From the NCBI RefSeq assembly GCF_025947345.1, contig NZ_CP110011.1, positions 930,001-994,000 of the forward strand: a stretch of 64,000 nt of DNA, written 5' to 3'. The notes beneath the pieces are model-generated. The model saw nothing but the letters and a program-made list of their open reading frames with translations. It was not told the DNA's origin and ran no database searches. The stretch comes from Flavobacterium sp. N502536 (GTDB lineage Bacteria > Bacteroidota > Bacteroidia > Flavobacteriales > Flavobacteriaceae). The position numbers and the translations under genes are program-made. The stretch's first letter is position 1. Each line of letters starts with the position of its first letter. Shown here in pieces: positions 1 to 9,077 of the stretch.

Positions 1-1
1 A

Positions 2-388
2 ACCATTGCGTACACGCCTGAAAGCTTTACCTACTCTAAACCGAAAGAAACTTACAAAGAGTGGTTCACCCAAAAAAGAAGACATATTTCTACTGCAGAA
101 CATTACAAATCTTTTGACAAGATGCAATTGGGACTATTTTTTGTCTCACAATTGTTTTTCTTTTTGGCAGCAATCTTATTATTAGCATTTCAGTTTCAAT
201 GGATCGCTGTGCTCGCTATTTTAGCGACACGTTACACTGTAGCATGGACCGTTATAGGATTTTCTGCGGGTAAACTAAAAGAAAATGACTTAAAAGTTTG
301 GTTTCCTGTTGTCGAAATCATACTTATATTCACACAAATTAATATCTTTATAACTAATATCTTTTCAAAACCGGTATATTGGAAATAA
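2..388 (+). CDS. Glycosyltransferase, C-terminal part (cut by window start)
   Basis: The reading frame is open from base 2, so the gene begins before the window. The visible 128 residues start with a soluble stretch (TPESFTYSKPKETYKEW, then QKRRH) typical of the end of the catalytic domain of membrane-bound family 2 glycosyltransferases. They continue into two or three hydrophobic helices (about residues 40-95 of the fragment) and a short tail ending VYWK. The role is inferred as transfer of a sugar to a lipid or surface polymer at the inner membrane. The stop overlaps the start of the downstream sigma factor by 10 bases, so the two are probably co-transcribed. The catalytic part lies outside the window, so the family call rests on the C-terminal pattern only. 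Confidence 0.6.
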   Translation, partial: TIAYTPESFTYSKPKETYKEWFTQKRRHISTAEHYKSFDKMQLGLFFVSQLFFFLAAILLLAFQFQWIAVLAILATRYTVAWTVIGFSAGKLKENDLKVWFPVVEIILIFTQINIFITNIFSKPVYWK

Positions 389-930
389 ATTCTAAAATAG
401 AAAAAGCTAAAAAAGGCGATCAGATCGCCTTTACTTTTTTATTAGATTATTTCTGGAACGAAGTGTACGGCTTTATGCTAAAGCGTACCGAGAATGAAAC
501 TATTGCTGAAGATATTACGATCGAAACCTTCTCTAAAGCTTTTGACAAAATAGCCAGTTACAATCCCGAATTTCAATTCAACACCTGGTTAATTGCTATT
601 GCAAAAAACGTTTATATTGATTTGTTACGTAAAAAGAAAACCAGTCTTTTTATAGAAATCACAGACAACGAAGACCAACAGGCCTACAACATTGCCGACC
701 CTACTCCCTCTGCCGAAGATGCTTTAATTAAAGAACAAAATCTTTCGCGCTTACTTCAATGCATCAAAGAATTAAAACCTCACTACCAGGAGGTCATTCA
801 ATTGCGTTACTTTCAGGAAATGACTTATCAGGAAATAGCCCTGAAAATCAACGAGCCTTTAAGCAACGTGAAAGTAAAATTACTTCGCGCTAAAAAATTA
901 CTAGCAGAAATCATCGAACGCAACAGATAA
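379..930 (+). CDS. RNA polymerase sigma factor, sigma-70 family (ECF type)
   Basis: 183 residues, the usual ECF sigma length. Region 2 spans about residues 15-85 and includes AEDITIETFSKAFDKI and FNTWLIAIAKNVYIDLLRKKK-like core-binding and -10-recognition helices. Region 4 spans about 125-180 with the helix-turn-helix YQEIALKINEPLSNVKVKLL. The start is TTG at 379, inside the end of the upstream glycosyltransferase frame; no ATG precedes the conserved part. It would direct RNA polymerase to a small regulon. No anti-sigma gene lies next to it: the next gene, 155 bases on, is a TonB protein. The regulon cannot be read from this sequence. Confidence 0.88.
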   Translation: MEINSKIEKAKKGDQIAFTFLLDYFWNEVYGFMLKRTENETIAEDITIETFSKAFDKIASYNPEFQFNTWLIAIAKNVYIDLLRKKKTSLFIEITDNEDQQAYNIADPTPSAEDALIKEQNLSRLLQCIKELKPHYQEVIQLRYFQEMTYQEIALKINEPLSNVKVKLLRAKKLLAEIIERNR

Positions 931-1085
931 TTTATTATCTTTAGGTAAAGAATAAAATATCCATGTGTTTTTTCTTAAAAAACCTAATTATTCACATACT
1001 AAAACAACAACCTTTTCGTTGTTAGCTAAAACCAAAACCGTACTGCCTATGATTTAATGTTACTTAACCTTAAAATCCATAAATC

Positions 1086-1916
1086 ATGACTAAATCAAAC
1101 ATCTACGAAACCAATTGGACCGATCTTGTTTTCGAAAACAAGAACAAAGAGTACGGCGCGTATCAATTACGCCACGAGAGTTCAAAAAACTCAGTTACAG
1201 CGCTATTTATGGGATTGCTATTATTGGCAGGTCTGGGAAGTGCGTCGGTGTTGATTAATAAGTTTGGGGCACATGAGCCTGTAGAAACAGAACCAACCGT
1301 TCTTACTGATCCCTTAACACCTGTAGATCTAACTCCGATTCAGGTAAGAACTGAACCACCAGCTCCGGTTGTACCTCAACAAAGCGCAGCTACACCACCT
1401 GTTACCAGTACACAATTGGTAAATCCGGTTGTGACAGCTACGGCTCAGGCCACACCTGATGTTATTGCACCAAACACAGGCAATCATCCTGTAGTTGACA
1501 ATACGAATGCCGGAACAGGACCCGTTACTGCAAATCCTATCCCGGGAAATAATGGCGGCGGAGAAGTTGCGCCTTCAACAGGCACTACCAACACCCCGGT
1601 TAATCCCGTAAATTTAGACAAGCTACCAGAATTTCCGGGAGGAATGGCTAAGTTTTATTCATACGTAGGAAACAATTTCAACAAACCGGAATTGGATGCG
1701 GAAAGAACATTAAGAGTATATGTATCGTTTGTAATTGAAAAAGACGGTTCCATTACCGACATTATGGTAAAAAACGATCCAGGATACGGAATTGGTAAAG
1801 AAGCCATCAGAGTATTGAAATCATTAAAAACAAAATGGAGCCCTGGTATTTTAAACGGAAATCCCGTTAGAACTGCCTATAACCTCCCAATCACAATAAA
1901 AACGGAAGCAGAATAA
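1086..1916 (+). CDS. tonB: Energy transducer TonB
   Basis: 276 residues with TonB architecture. A short cytoplasmic N-terminus is followed by one membrane helix (about residues 36-57, FMGLLLLAGLGSASVLI), a Pro/Thr/Val-rich periplasmic spacer (about 65-180, with APVVPQQ and VNPV repeats), and a TonB C-terminal domain (about 182-273, with LPEFPGGMAKFYSYV and a YNLPITI end strand). The protein couples the proton-motive force from ExbB/ExbD to outer-membrane receptors. This window encodes three such receptors (SusC, the HmuR-like receptor and the 40.7-kb barrel), but pairing with any of them is inference. No exbB or exbD is adjacent. A strong terminator follows. Confidence 0.9.
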   Translation: MTKSNIYETNWTDLVFENKNKEYGAYQLRHESSKNSVTALFMGLLLLAGLGSASVLINKFGAHEPVETEPTVLTDPLTPVDLTPIQVRTEPPAPVVPQQSAATPPVTSTQLVNPVVTATAQATPDVIAPNTGNHPVVDNTNAGTGPVTANPIPGNNGGGEVAPSTGTTNTPVNPVNLDKLPEFPGGMAKFYSYVGNNFNKPELDAERTLRVYVSFVIEKDGSITDIMVKNDPGYGIGKEAIRVLKSLKTKWSPGILNGNPVRTAYNLPITIKTEAE

Positions 1917-1925
1917 TAAAAACGA

Positions 1926-1954
1926 AAAAGCAGAACTTAGGTTCTGCTTTTTTT
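1926..1954 (+). terminator. Intrinsic terminator of tonB
   Basis: A perfect 11-bp stem (aaaagcagaac / gttctgctttt) with a 4-nt loop is followed by a run of T, ten bases after the tonB stop codon. Confidence 0.85.
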
Positions 1955-2140
1955 ATGTCTTTTTTGAAACCGCTAAAAAAAACCTTTTTACACTACAGCA
2001 TAAATCACACAAAGCAGCAAAAGAAACTAAAGCTTTGCGGCTTCGTAACTTTGCAGAAACCCTTTCCATCTTTTTATTTTTACTTACTTTTACCACTCCT
2101 AAAAAGGAAAATCAAATCTATTAAAATTAAAAACTAAAAA

Positions 2141-2521
2141 ATGGGAATATTTTCAGCTATTCTTGGCAACGCCGGCTCTGTGAGTCAGGACGATTTACTT
2201 AAAAAATACGGGCAACTTTTAACCGATAACGAAGAAATCGAAATGGGTTTTAAACTCATCCGTGATACTTTTATCTTCACCAACAAAAGATTAATTCTGG
2301 TTGACGTACAGGGAATAACAGGTAGTAAAACAGAATACAAATCAATTGCCTACAGAAGCATTACCCGTTTTAGCGTAGAAACAGCAGGAACGTTTGATCT
2401 GGATGCCGAACTAAAAATTTGGGTGGCAAGCGAATTACAACCAAGTATTGTAAAACAATTTAACAAATCTGTAAATGTGTACGATGTTCAAAAAGTACTT
2501 GCATTTCACGTTTTAGGTTAA
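2141..2521 (+). CDS. PH domain-containing protein (bacterial PH, PF08000-like)
   Basis: 126 residues that match the small bacterial pleckstrin-homology-like family throughout. An N-terminal helix (SQDDLLKKYGQLLTDNEEIE) leads into strands containing the family signature DTFIFTNKRLILVDVQGITGSK, then YRSITRFSVETAGTFDLDAEL and a C-terminal helix. It is a cytoplasmic protein with no signal peptide or membrane helix. The molecular role of this family is not established. It stands alone between a terminator upstream and a palindromic hairpin downstream, in convergent orientation to the M48 protease gene. Confidence 0.85.
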   Translation: MGIFSAILGNAGSVSQDDLLKKYGQLLTDNEEIEMGFKLIRDTFIFTNKRLILVDVQGITGSKTEYKSIAYRSITRFSVETAGTFDLDAELKIWVASELQPSIVKQFNKSVNVYDVQKVLAFHVLG

Positions 2522-2533
2522 ACCTTATACAAC

Positions 2534-2565
2534 AAACCCGACAGGTTTTAAAATCTGTCGGGTTT
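2534..2565. terminator. Bidirectional terminator-like palindrome
   Basis: A perfect 11-bp stem (aaacccgacag / ctgtcgggttt) with a 10-nt A/T loop sits between two convergent genes. Neither side has a long T run, so termination strength is uncertain. A closely related hairpin recurs at 47752-47784. Confidence 0.55.
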
Positions 2566-2588
2566 AGTATTAAAAATTCGATCTAAAA

Positions 2589-3452
2589 TTATTTTTTCTT
2601 TTTAGCAGGTGCTTTCTTAGCCGGAGTTCCTTTTTTTGCCGGAGCAGTATTTACAATTTTTTGCTGTACATACGCTTTATACAAACCATCTTTCTCTGCT
2701 CTTTTCTTAGCATCTTCAGCTCTTTGTTTGGAATCCGGGTGCGAACTCATCATCTGATCAATAAATGAAGCTTCATTTCCTTCGCTCATCTTAGCCAGAA
2801 TTCTAAAAGCAGATTCTTCGGCATTTACATTATAACCATTCTTTTTCAGGAAATCATAAGAAAACAAATCGGCTTCTGCCTCTTGTTTACGGCTGAATTT
2901 ACTATCGATAATCGCACTTCCGATTTTACCCAACTGGCTGTCGGTAACACTTGCAATAGTTGCCGATTGTGAAGCAGCTCCTTCCAGCAAAGCTTCTTTT
3001 CTATAGGCCGCTTTAATCGCATCCTGAGAGTCATGATTGGCTACGTGTCCAATTTCGTGACCAATTACGGCAAGCAATTCATTGTCATCCATGATATCCA
3101 TTAATCCCGAATACACACGCACACTTCCGTCAGCAGTAGCAAAAGCATTGACTTCTTTTAATTTATAAACTTTATAGTTTAACGTATATCCGTCCCCTTT
3201 TGTATATTTTCCAAAAACCCTGTTTAGTCTTACAGTGTAAGGATCGGTCGCAGCTGCAACTTCGTGTTCAGCATCCATTTTATCAACAGCAGCTTTTGAT
3301 AAAGCAGCAGCATCAGCATTACTAAAAGTAAAACCGCTAACTCCTTTTTGAACAGCACTCATCGCTTTTTCACCAAAATTAATCTGCGCGTTTACTTTCG
3401 TAAAACCAAAAGCGGCAAACAAAACTCCCAATACTATAAATTTCTTTTTCAT
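2589..3452 (-). CDS. M48 family metalloprotease, exported
   Basis: 287 residues. Residues 1-22 form a signal peptide ending VNAQ. The zinc-protease motif GHEIGH is at residues 131-136 (H132, E133 catalytic, H136). The third zinc ligand is in the EAEADLFSYDFL segment about 60 residues later, as in BepA/YfgC-like M48 proteases of the cell envelope. The tail is rich in Lys, Ala and Pro (PAKKGTPAKKAPAKKKK), unlike the catalytic core. It probably degrades misfolded periplasmic or outer-membrane proteins. It is transcribed alone; a TAnnTTTG element (TACATTTG) lies at 3478-3485 on the minus strand. Confidence 0.9.
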   Translation of the reverse strand: MKKKFIVLGVLFAAFGFTKVNAQINFGEKAMSAVQKGVSGFTFSNADAAALSKAAVDKMDAEHEVAAATDPYTVRLNRVFGKYTKGDGYTLNYKVYKLKEVNAFATADGSVRVYSGLMDIMDDNELLAVIGHEIGHVANHDSQDAIKAAYRKEALLEGAASQSATIASVTDSQLGKIGSAIIDSKFSRKQEAEADLFSYDFLKKNGYNVNAEESAFRILAKMSEGNEASFIDQMMSSHPDSKQRAEDAKKRAEKDGLYKAYVQQKIVNTAPAKKGTPAKKAPAKKKK

Positions 3453-3783
3453 GTTTTATATGATTACAATTTAACAACAAATGTAGTACAAACCCAATTC
3501 CGTTTTGATTCGGTTACCACTAATTTTTTAACAAATAAAGATATAAATTTTAAATGAGTAAAAATGAGCAGTCAGTCAAAATCATTGCTCTTATTCCATT
3601 TCACAAACAAAAAACAGGTATTTCAATAAGCATCAATGCTTTAAAAACAATAATTTAACACCCTCGCAAGATTATCACCAAAAGTGCGTTTTAAAAACTC
3701 TGTGCACATCAATACCAAATTAAATCTTAAACGAATCTCCAAATAAACTACATTGCTTATCTTTGTACTTTGAATTTTGATAT
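3453..3783. other. Intergenic region between divergent M48 protease and lipA
   Basis: There is no gene here. It contains a likely -7 element for the protease (TACATTTG, 3478-3485, minus strand) and one for lipA (TATCTTTG, 3758-3765, plus strand). I see nothing else structured. Confidence 0.5.
3758..3765 (+). promoter_or_regulatory. lipA promoter -7 element
   Basis: TATCTTTG matches the Bacteroidota TAnnTTTG element, 18 bases before the lipA ATG. I see no TTG at the usual 17-23-nt distance upstream. Confidence 0.5.
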
Positions 3784-4650
3784 ATGGAAACAATCATTGA
3801 AAATATACCAACGGGAAAACCTAAATGGTTAAAGGTTAAACTTCCTATTGGACAAAAATATACTGAACTACGTGGTTTGGTTGATAAATATAGCCTAAAC
3901 ACTATTTGTACCTCCGGAAGCTGCCCAAATATGGGAGAATGCTGGGGAGAAGGTACAGCCACTTTTATGATTCTGGGAAATGTATGTACCCGTTCCTGCG
4001 GATTTTGCGGTGTAAAAACCGGACGCCCTGAAACGGTTGATTGGGACGAGCCTGAAAAAGTAGCCCGTTCGATCAAAATTATGAACATTAAACATGCCGT
4101 AATTACCAGTGTCGACAGAGATGATTTAAAAGATGGCGGATCTATTATTTGGATTGAAACGGTTAAAGCAATCCGAAGAATGAATCCGAATACTACTCTT
4201 GAAACTTTAATTCCGGATTTTCAGGGAATCGAAAGAAACATCGACCGAATTGTTGAGGCCAATCCTGAAGTCGTTTCACACAATGTTGAAACAGTTCGCC
4301 GTTTGACCCGTGAAGTACGTATTCAGGCCAAATACGATCGTAGTCTCGAAGTTTTACGCTACCTGAAAGAAAAGGGAATCAACAGAACCAAATCTGGAAT
4401 TATGCTGGGTCTTGGAGAAACTGAAGAAGAAGTTTTTCAGACGATGACTGATTTACGAAATGCAAATGTTGACGTTGTTACTATTGGCCAGTACCTACAG
4501 CCAAGTAAAAAACATTTGCCTGTAAAAGAATTTATAACGCCTGATCAGTTTGCTAAATATGAAAAGTTTGGCCTTGAATTAGGTTTCCGTCATGTAGAAA
4601 GCGGCCCGCTGGTTCGTTCTTCTTACAAAGCACAAAAACACATTTTATAA
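3784..4650 (+). CDS. lipA: Lipoyl synthase
   Basis: 288 residues. This radical-SAM enzyme inserts two sulphur atoms into octanoyl groups on lipoyl-dependent proteins. Both clusters are visible: the auxiliary cluster motif (C42, C47 and C53 in [12 protein letters not shown]) and the radical-SAM CxxxCxxC (C68, C72 and C75 in CTRSCGFC). The C-terminal RSSY ligand region is present as [13 protein letters not shown]. Length and order are standard for LipA. lipB is not adjacent. A plus-strand -7 element lies 18 bases before the ATG. An 18/20 inverted repeat follows the gene. Confidence 0.97.
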   Translation: METIIENIPTGKPKWLKVKLPIGQKYTELRGLVDKYSLNTICTSGSCPNMGECWGEGTATFMILGNVCTRSCGFCGVKTGRPETVDWDEPEKVARSIKIMNIKHAVITSVDRDDLKDGGSIIWIETVKAIRRMNPNTTLETLIPDFQGIERNIDRIVEANPEVVSHNVETVRRLTREVRIQAKYDRSLEVLRYLKEKGINRTKSGIMLGLGETEEEVFQTMTDLRNANVDVVTIGQYLQPSKKHLPVKEFITPDQFAKYEKFGLELGFRHVESGPLVRSSYKAQKHIL

Positions 4651-4668
4651 AAAAGTCTAACCGTTTAT

Positions 4669-4728
4669 TTGTTCAATCGTTTAATCGTAGCTACGGTTAA
4701 ACCAATCGACGATTAAACGATGTAACAA
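4669..4728. repeat. Inverted repeat between lipA and gap
   Basis: Arms of 20 bases (4669-4688 and 4709-4728) match at 18 positions around a 20-nt spacer. There is no T tract, so this is not a typical terminator. It may be a small palindromic repeat or an mRNA-stabilising hairpin. Confidence 0.6.
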
Positions 4729-4740
4729 ACAATCGAAAGC

Positions 4741-5739
4741 TTGAAAACAAGAATTGCTATAAACGGTTTTGGAAGAATCGGCCGAAATTTATTTCGCTTA
4801 CTTCTAAACCATCCTGAAATTGAAGTAGTTGCCATCAACGACATCGCCGATAACAAAACCATGTCGCATTTAATAAAATACGACAGTATTCACGGAGTCT
4901 TACCCTTTAAAGTCAGTCATGACGAAGAAGGGATTATTGTTGACGGAAAACATTTTTTCTTTTTTCACGAAAAAAGCATTTCTAATCTGGACTGGAAACG
5001 TCACGACATCGATCTTGTAATTGAATCAACAGGAAAGTACAAAACACACGAGGAATTAAACGCCCATATTGAAGCTGGTGCCAAAAAAGTAATTCTTTCG
5101 GCGCCATCAGAAGTTGACACCATCAAAACGGTAGTTTTAGGCGTTAACGAAACGATTCTGGACGGAAGCGAAAACATTGTTTCAAACGCGAGCTGTACAA
5201 CAAACAATGCGGCTCCGATGATCAAAATCATCGATGAATTGTGTGGAATTGAACAAGCCTATATCACAACCATACACTCTTACACCACAGATCAGAGTCT
5301 TCACGACCAGCCACATAAGGATTTGCGTCGTGCGAGAGGTGCAAGTCAGTCGATTGTTCCAACAACAACAGGTGCAGCTAAGGCATTAACAAAAATTTTC
5401 CCTAACTTGCATCATAAAATCGGAGGATGTGGAATTCGCGTACCCGTTCCTGATGGTTCTTTAACCGATATCACATTTAATGTAAAACGCGCTGTTACGA
5501 TTGAAGAAATAAATAAAGCATTTGAAGAAGCCTCAAAAACAAATTTAAAAGGAATATTAGATTACACTGAAGATCCAATTGTTTCAGTTGATGTAATTGG
5601 CAATACGCATTCGTGTTTGTTTGATGCTCAATTAACTTCGGTTATTGACAAAATGGTAAAAGTTGTGGGCTGGTACGATAACGAAATTGGCTACTCATCA
5701 AGATTGATCGATTTGATTTTACTAATAAGAAAAACTTAA
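4741..5739 (+). CDS. gap: Glyceraldehyde-3-phosphate dehydrogenase, type I
   Basis: 332 residues with GAPDH features throughout. The Rossmann motif INGFGRIGRNLFR is at the N-terminus, the catalytic Cys is C152 in NASCTTNNAAP, and the end has the conserved WYDNEIGYSSR. It oxidises glyceraldehyde-3-phosphate with NAD(P) in glycolysis or gluconeogenesis. The active-site loop reads CTTNNAAP rather than the commoner CTTNCLAP, which suggests a paralogous clade; a second gap gene may exist elsewhere. The start is TTG at 4741, the first start in frame, and Met-Lys-Thr-Arg-Ile fits the family start. It is 27 bases from the next gene. Confidence 0.93.
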   Translation: MKTRIAINGFGRIGRNLFRLLLNHPEIEVVAINDIADNKTMSHLIKYDSIHGVLPFKVSHDEEGIIVDGKHFFFFHEKSISNLDWKRHDIDLVIESTGKYKTHEELNAHIEAGAKKVILSAPSEVDTIKTVVLGVNETILDGSENIVSNASCTTNNAAPMIKIIDELCGIEQAYITTIHSYTTDQSLHDQPHKDLRRARGASQSIVPTTTGAAKALTKIFPNLHHKIGGCGIRVPVPDGSLTDITFNVKRAVTIEEINKAFEEASKTNLKGILDYTEDPIVSVDVIGNTHSCLFDAQLTSVIDKMVKVVGWYDNEIGYSSRLIDLILLIRKT

Positions 5740-5766
5740 AGATTCATTGTAAAAGCATAGCCATAC

Positions 5767-7935
5767 ATGAAACACTATCTTTTTATTGTTGTTTGTCTAT
5801 TAAATTCGTTTTTGTACTCTCAGGCTAAAAAGAGTACAGACAGTGTCTTCTATTACAACAAATTAACAGACGCCAGTCTCAGCAATAAAAACTACGATAA
5901 GGCTATTTTTTACACCAAAAAGTCCATTGACTTTTGCGAAACAAACGATAAAGCCGAAAACCTCGCCAATCAGACTTTTAAGCTTGGAAAGATTTATTAC
6001 AGCCAAAAAAATTACCAAGAAGCTCTGAAAAACTTTCATCGTAGTGTTTTTCTATTTCAAAATATAAAACCAACCTGTACCAAGGCTCTGGCTTTACATT
6101 ATATTGGTCTGACAAATACGGTAAAAGGCAATTACCAGGCGGGGGAAATCTATTATAAAAAAACCGAAGAGCTTTTAAACCAATTAAAAATTACAGATCC
6201 GGCCGAAGTGTTGAGTTATCAAAAAGCGATAGCCTTAAAAAACAACAAAAATCTACCCTTAGCTGCCCAAACTTTTCGTAAAATAACACAGGAAACAGAC
6301 CTTCCGGCAAACCTAAAAGCCAAAATCGACTCCTATTATCAACTTGGTTTAATTGAAACACAACTCAAACGAAATGATTCGGCTATTGTTTATTTCAACA
6401 ATGCTTTAAGCTATAATGCCAAAACCAATAACCTGGCTCAAAAATCAAAAATCGTCTTAGCGATTAGTCAGTACTACAGACAAAATAAAAATTTTGACCT
6501 TGCCTACTCCTATCTGGAAGAACATTATCAATTAGAGAATTACATCTTAAAATTAAAAAACAACAAAACGGATCGGAATGAATTTGAAAAATTCAAAAAG
6601 AACGAATCCTTAAAAGACAGTATTAAAAAGGAAAGCGAAGAAAAAATCCAGTTAAAAACCTATCGTTATTCTAAACTGGTGAGTATTTTGGCGATTGCCC
6701 TTATTTCGATTTTGTCCCTTTTGAGTCTGGCTTTGTACAAAAACAACATTATTCGAAATCAGAACAACTTACTCCTGAGAGAAAAAAACAAAGAACTCAT
6801 ATTGGCCAAAAACAAAGCAGAAAAAGCCTCAAAAGCCAGATCTGAATTTTTATCAACGGTAAGTCACGAATTGCGGACACCATTAAATGCTATTAATGGA
6901 ATTACCCATTTGTTACTCGAAGACAATCCTAAAAAAACACAATTAAAATATTTAGAATCTTTAAAATTCTCAGGGAACTATCTGACCACTTTTATCAATG
7001 AAATCCTCGAAATTAATAAAATCGATTCCACAAAAGTTGAAATAGAAAACATCAGTTTCAATCTTAAAGAGTTACTCTTCAACATTCAGAGTTCTTTAAA
7101 GGAGCTAGCTACGGCCAACAAAAACTACTTTAACCTTGAAATAGACGAAAGCATCCCCGATAATTTAATTGGAGACCCGACAAAACTGTCTCAGATCATT
7201 CTGAACTTAATCAACAATGCTTTAAAATTCACTCAAAACGGACATGTGAGTGTCATTGCAAAGTTATTCGAACTGGAAGGCGACAATGCAATTGTTTACT
7301 TTGAGATTGTTGACACCGGAATTGGTATCCCTGAAGACAAGCTTCAAACTGTTTTTGAAAGCTTTTCGCAAGGATCCATAGAAGTAAACAGAAAATATGG
7401 CGGAACCGGCCTTGGACTTACCATTGTCAAAAAACTAATTGAACTTTTGGGGGGAGAAATCAAACTAAAAAGTGAAGTAGGCAAAGGTTCGACTTTTACA
7501 TTCAAATTAAATTTTAAGATTAACAAAGAGCAATTGAAAACTATTGAAGAAATAAAACCCTATAACGATACGCAATTAGAAAACAAGGCGATTCTGTTGA
7601 TTGAAGACAACAAAATCAATCAGATGATTACCCGAAAAATGTTGGAGAACAAAAACATTTCCTGCGAAATTATCGACAATGGTGAAGATGCTGTTGAGCT
7701 TTTAAAAGTAAAACGATTTGATATGATTCTAATGGATGTTCACTTACCGGGAATCAACGGAACTACAGCGACAAAATTAATCAGAGAGTTTGACAAAACA
7801 ACTCCGATTATAGCCCTTACCGCTATTTCGCTTGACGAAAACAGAGACATGCTGCTATCTTACGGCATGAACGATGTGATTACAAAACCATTTGTTCCGG
7901 ACGAATTTTACAGCATTATAGCCAAGTTTTTCTAA
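5767..7935 (+). CDS. Hybrid sensor histidine kinase/response regulator with TPR sensor
   Basis: 722 residues. A signal peptide (about 1-19) is followed by a periplasmic region of tetratricopeptide repeats (about 25-260, with NKNYDKAIFYTKKSIDF-type units) and a transmembrane helix (about 304-324). After a short coiled coil comes a HisKA domain (SHELRTPLNAI, phospho-accepting H367), an ATPase domain with DTGIGIP at 516-522 and GGTGLGLTIVKKL, and a C-terminal receiver domain with phospho-acceptor D657 in LMDVHLPG. There is no output DNA-binding domain, so it should pass phosphate to an unlinked partner. The signal sensed by the TPRs is unknown. It may share a transcript with gap. Confidence 0.92.
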   Translation: MKHYLFIVVCLLNSFLYSQAKKSTDSVFYYNKLTDASLSNKNYDKAIFYTKKSIDFCETNDKAENLANQTFKLGKIYYSQKNYQEALKNFHRSVFLFQNIKPTCTKALALHYIGLTNTVKGNYQAGEIYYKKTEELLNQLKITDPAEVLSYQKAIALKNNKNLPLAAQTFRKITQETDLPANLKAKIDSYYQLGLIETQLKRNDSAIVYFNNALSYNAKTNNLAQKSKIVLAISQYYRQNKNFDLAYSYLEEHYQLENYILKLKNNKTDRNEFEKFKKNESLKDSIKKESEEKIQLKTYRYSKLVSILAIALISILSLLSLALYKNNIIRNQNNLLLREKNKELILAKNKAEKASKARSEFLSTVSHELRTPLNAINGITHLLLEDNPKKTQLKYLESLKFSGNYLTTFINEILEINKIDSTKVEIENISFNLKELLFNIQSSLKELATANKNYFNLEIDESIPDNLIGDPTKLSQIILNLINNALKFTQNGHVSVIAKLFELEGDNAIVYFEIVDTGIGIPEDKLQTVFESFSQGSIEVNRKYGGTGLGLTIVKKLIELLGGEIKLKSEVGKGSTFTFKLNFKINKEQLKTIEEIKPYNDTQLENKAILLIEDNKINQMITRKMLENKNISCEIIDNGEDAVELLKVKRFDMILMDVHLPGINGTTATKLIREFDKTTPIIALTAISLDENRDMLLSYGMNDVITKPFVPDEFYSIIAKFF

Positions 7936-7955
7936 CTAACGCTACTCTCAAGAAA

Positions 7956-8972
7956 TTATAACCCTGCTTTTACATACTCCAGCACGGTAGTATCGAAATT
8001 TTGCTGGTGGTTGATAAACGTACTTTTTATAGGAAGATAATACAGGATCGAAGCCAACTTTGAATCTTTTAAACGCACATAATCTTTCTCGGTCGTAATA
8101 ATTTTCCTCCCCTGCGCTTTATGCTGAATGGTTTCTAAATCGGCATCCGAGAAATGGTGATGATCGGGAAAAGTCAGACACTCGTCTTTTTCATTTTTTA
8201 AATAATCAAAAAACGGAGTCGGTTTTGCAATTCCAGCCAAAAGCAATTTTGATTCTGATTGGATATCGTGTACTGCAATTTTCTGGTCTTTACTATAAAT
8301 AAAATCATCATAATCAATAAAAGTAAAATAGAGCTGTTGCGAGCAGCTGAGCTTTAACTTCAGTCTGATTTCTTCCTGTTTCTGTTCTGATAGCTCTTTC
8401 GGACATTTTGTTATGATGACAATATCGGCTCTGTTCGCCCCGCTTCTGCTCTCTCTTAGATTTCCGGTTGGCAGCATAAAATCATCGGCATACAAATCGT
8501 CATAGGAACTTAGTAAAATATAAAACCCTGCTTTTACTTTTCGGTGTTGGTAAGCGTCATCTAACAAAATTACCTGTGGTTTTTCTGTTTGCGAAAGCAA
8601 TTGCGTGATTCCGTTTCTTCTGTTGGCATCAACAGCTACCTGAATATTGGGGAATTTTTGATAAAACTGAAAAGGTTCGTCGCCTAAAATTTCAGCATTA
8701 GAACTCTCACTGGCCAATACATAACCTTCTGATTTTCGTTTGTAACCACGGCTGAGCGCCGCCACTTTATAACGATCCGACAAGAGTCGGATAAGATATT
8801 CGATTTGAGGGGTTTTACCCGTTCCGCCAACACTAAGATTTCCAACAGCAATCACCGGAATATCAAATGAAACAGATTTCAAAATTCCTTTGTCAAAAAG
8901 AAAATTCCTTACGGCAGTAATGAATCCGTATAAAATGGCAAAGGGGAAAAGTATTTTTCTAAGTACATTCAT
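7956..8972 (-). CDS. lpxK: Tetraacyldisaccharide 4'-kinase
   Basis: 338 residues. The enzyme phosphorylates the 4' position of the lipid A precursor at the inner membrane. The N-terminal membrane-associated segment (RKILFPFAILYGFITAVRN) is followed by the P-loop VGGTGKTP at residues 48-55, and the family motifs AALSRGYKR and LLDDAYQHR are present. The length is normal. It is convergent with the histidine kinase gene, with only 20 bases between the two stops and no visible terminator there. Confidence 0.95.
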   Translation of the reverse strand: MNVLRKILFPFAILYGFITAVRNFLFDKGILKSVSFDIPVIAVGNLSVGGTGKTPQIEYLIRLLSDRYKVAALSRGYKRKSEGYVLASESSNAEILGDEPFQFYQKFPNIQVAVDANRRNGITQLLSQTEKPQVILLDDAYQHRKVKAGFYILLSSYDDLYADDFMLPTGNLRESRSGANRADIVIITKCPKELSEQKQEEIRLKLKLSCSQQLYFTFIDYDDFIYSKDQKIAVHDIQSESKLLLAGIAKPTPFFDYLKNEKDECLTFPDHHHFSDADLETIQHKAQGRKIITTEKDYVRLKDSKLASILYYLPIKSTFINHQQNFDTTVLEYVKAGL

Positions 8973-9003
8973 TTTACGAAAGTATAATATTTTTCGTTAA
9001 TTT

Positions 9004-9060
9004 GTTTCAAGTTTCCGCCATAACCTGGAACTTGAAACCTGAAACTTGGAACTTGAAACC
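9004..9060. repeat. Short intergenic direct/inverted repeat cluster
   Basis: The sequence is built from copies of gaaacttgaaac-type words in both orientations (gtttcaagtttcc, then ggaacttgaaacc, gaaacttgga, acttgaaacc). It lies between divergent lpxK and the NIF3 gene and has no coding potential. Confidence 0.55.
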
Positions 9061-9077
9061 CAAAACAAAACTAAAAA

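Noticed and set aside
1955..2137. Plus-strand 60-codon frame between tonB and the PH-domain gene
   Set aside because: It begins at the end of the tonB terminator T tract and encodes a Lys/Phe-rich, low-complexity peptide made from degenerate intergenic words; it has no known domain.
5194..5220. GAPDH active-site loop CTTNNAAP as evidence of an inactive enzyme
   Set aside because: The catalytic Cys152 and the rest of the signature are intact, and variation two to four residues after the Cys is common among GAPDH paralogues.
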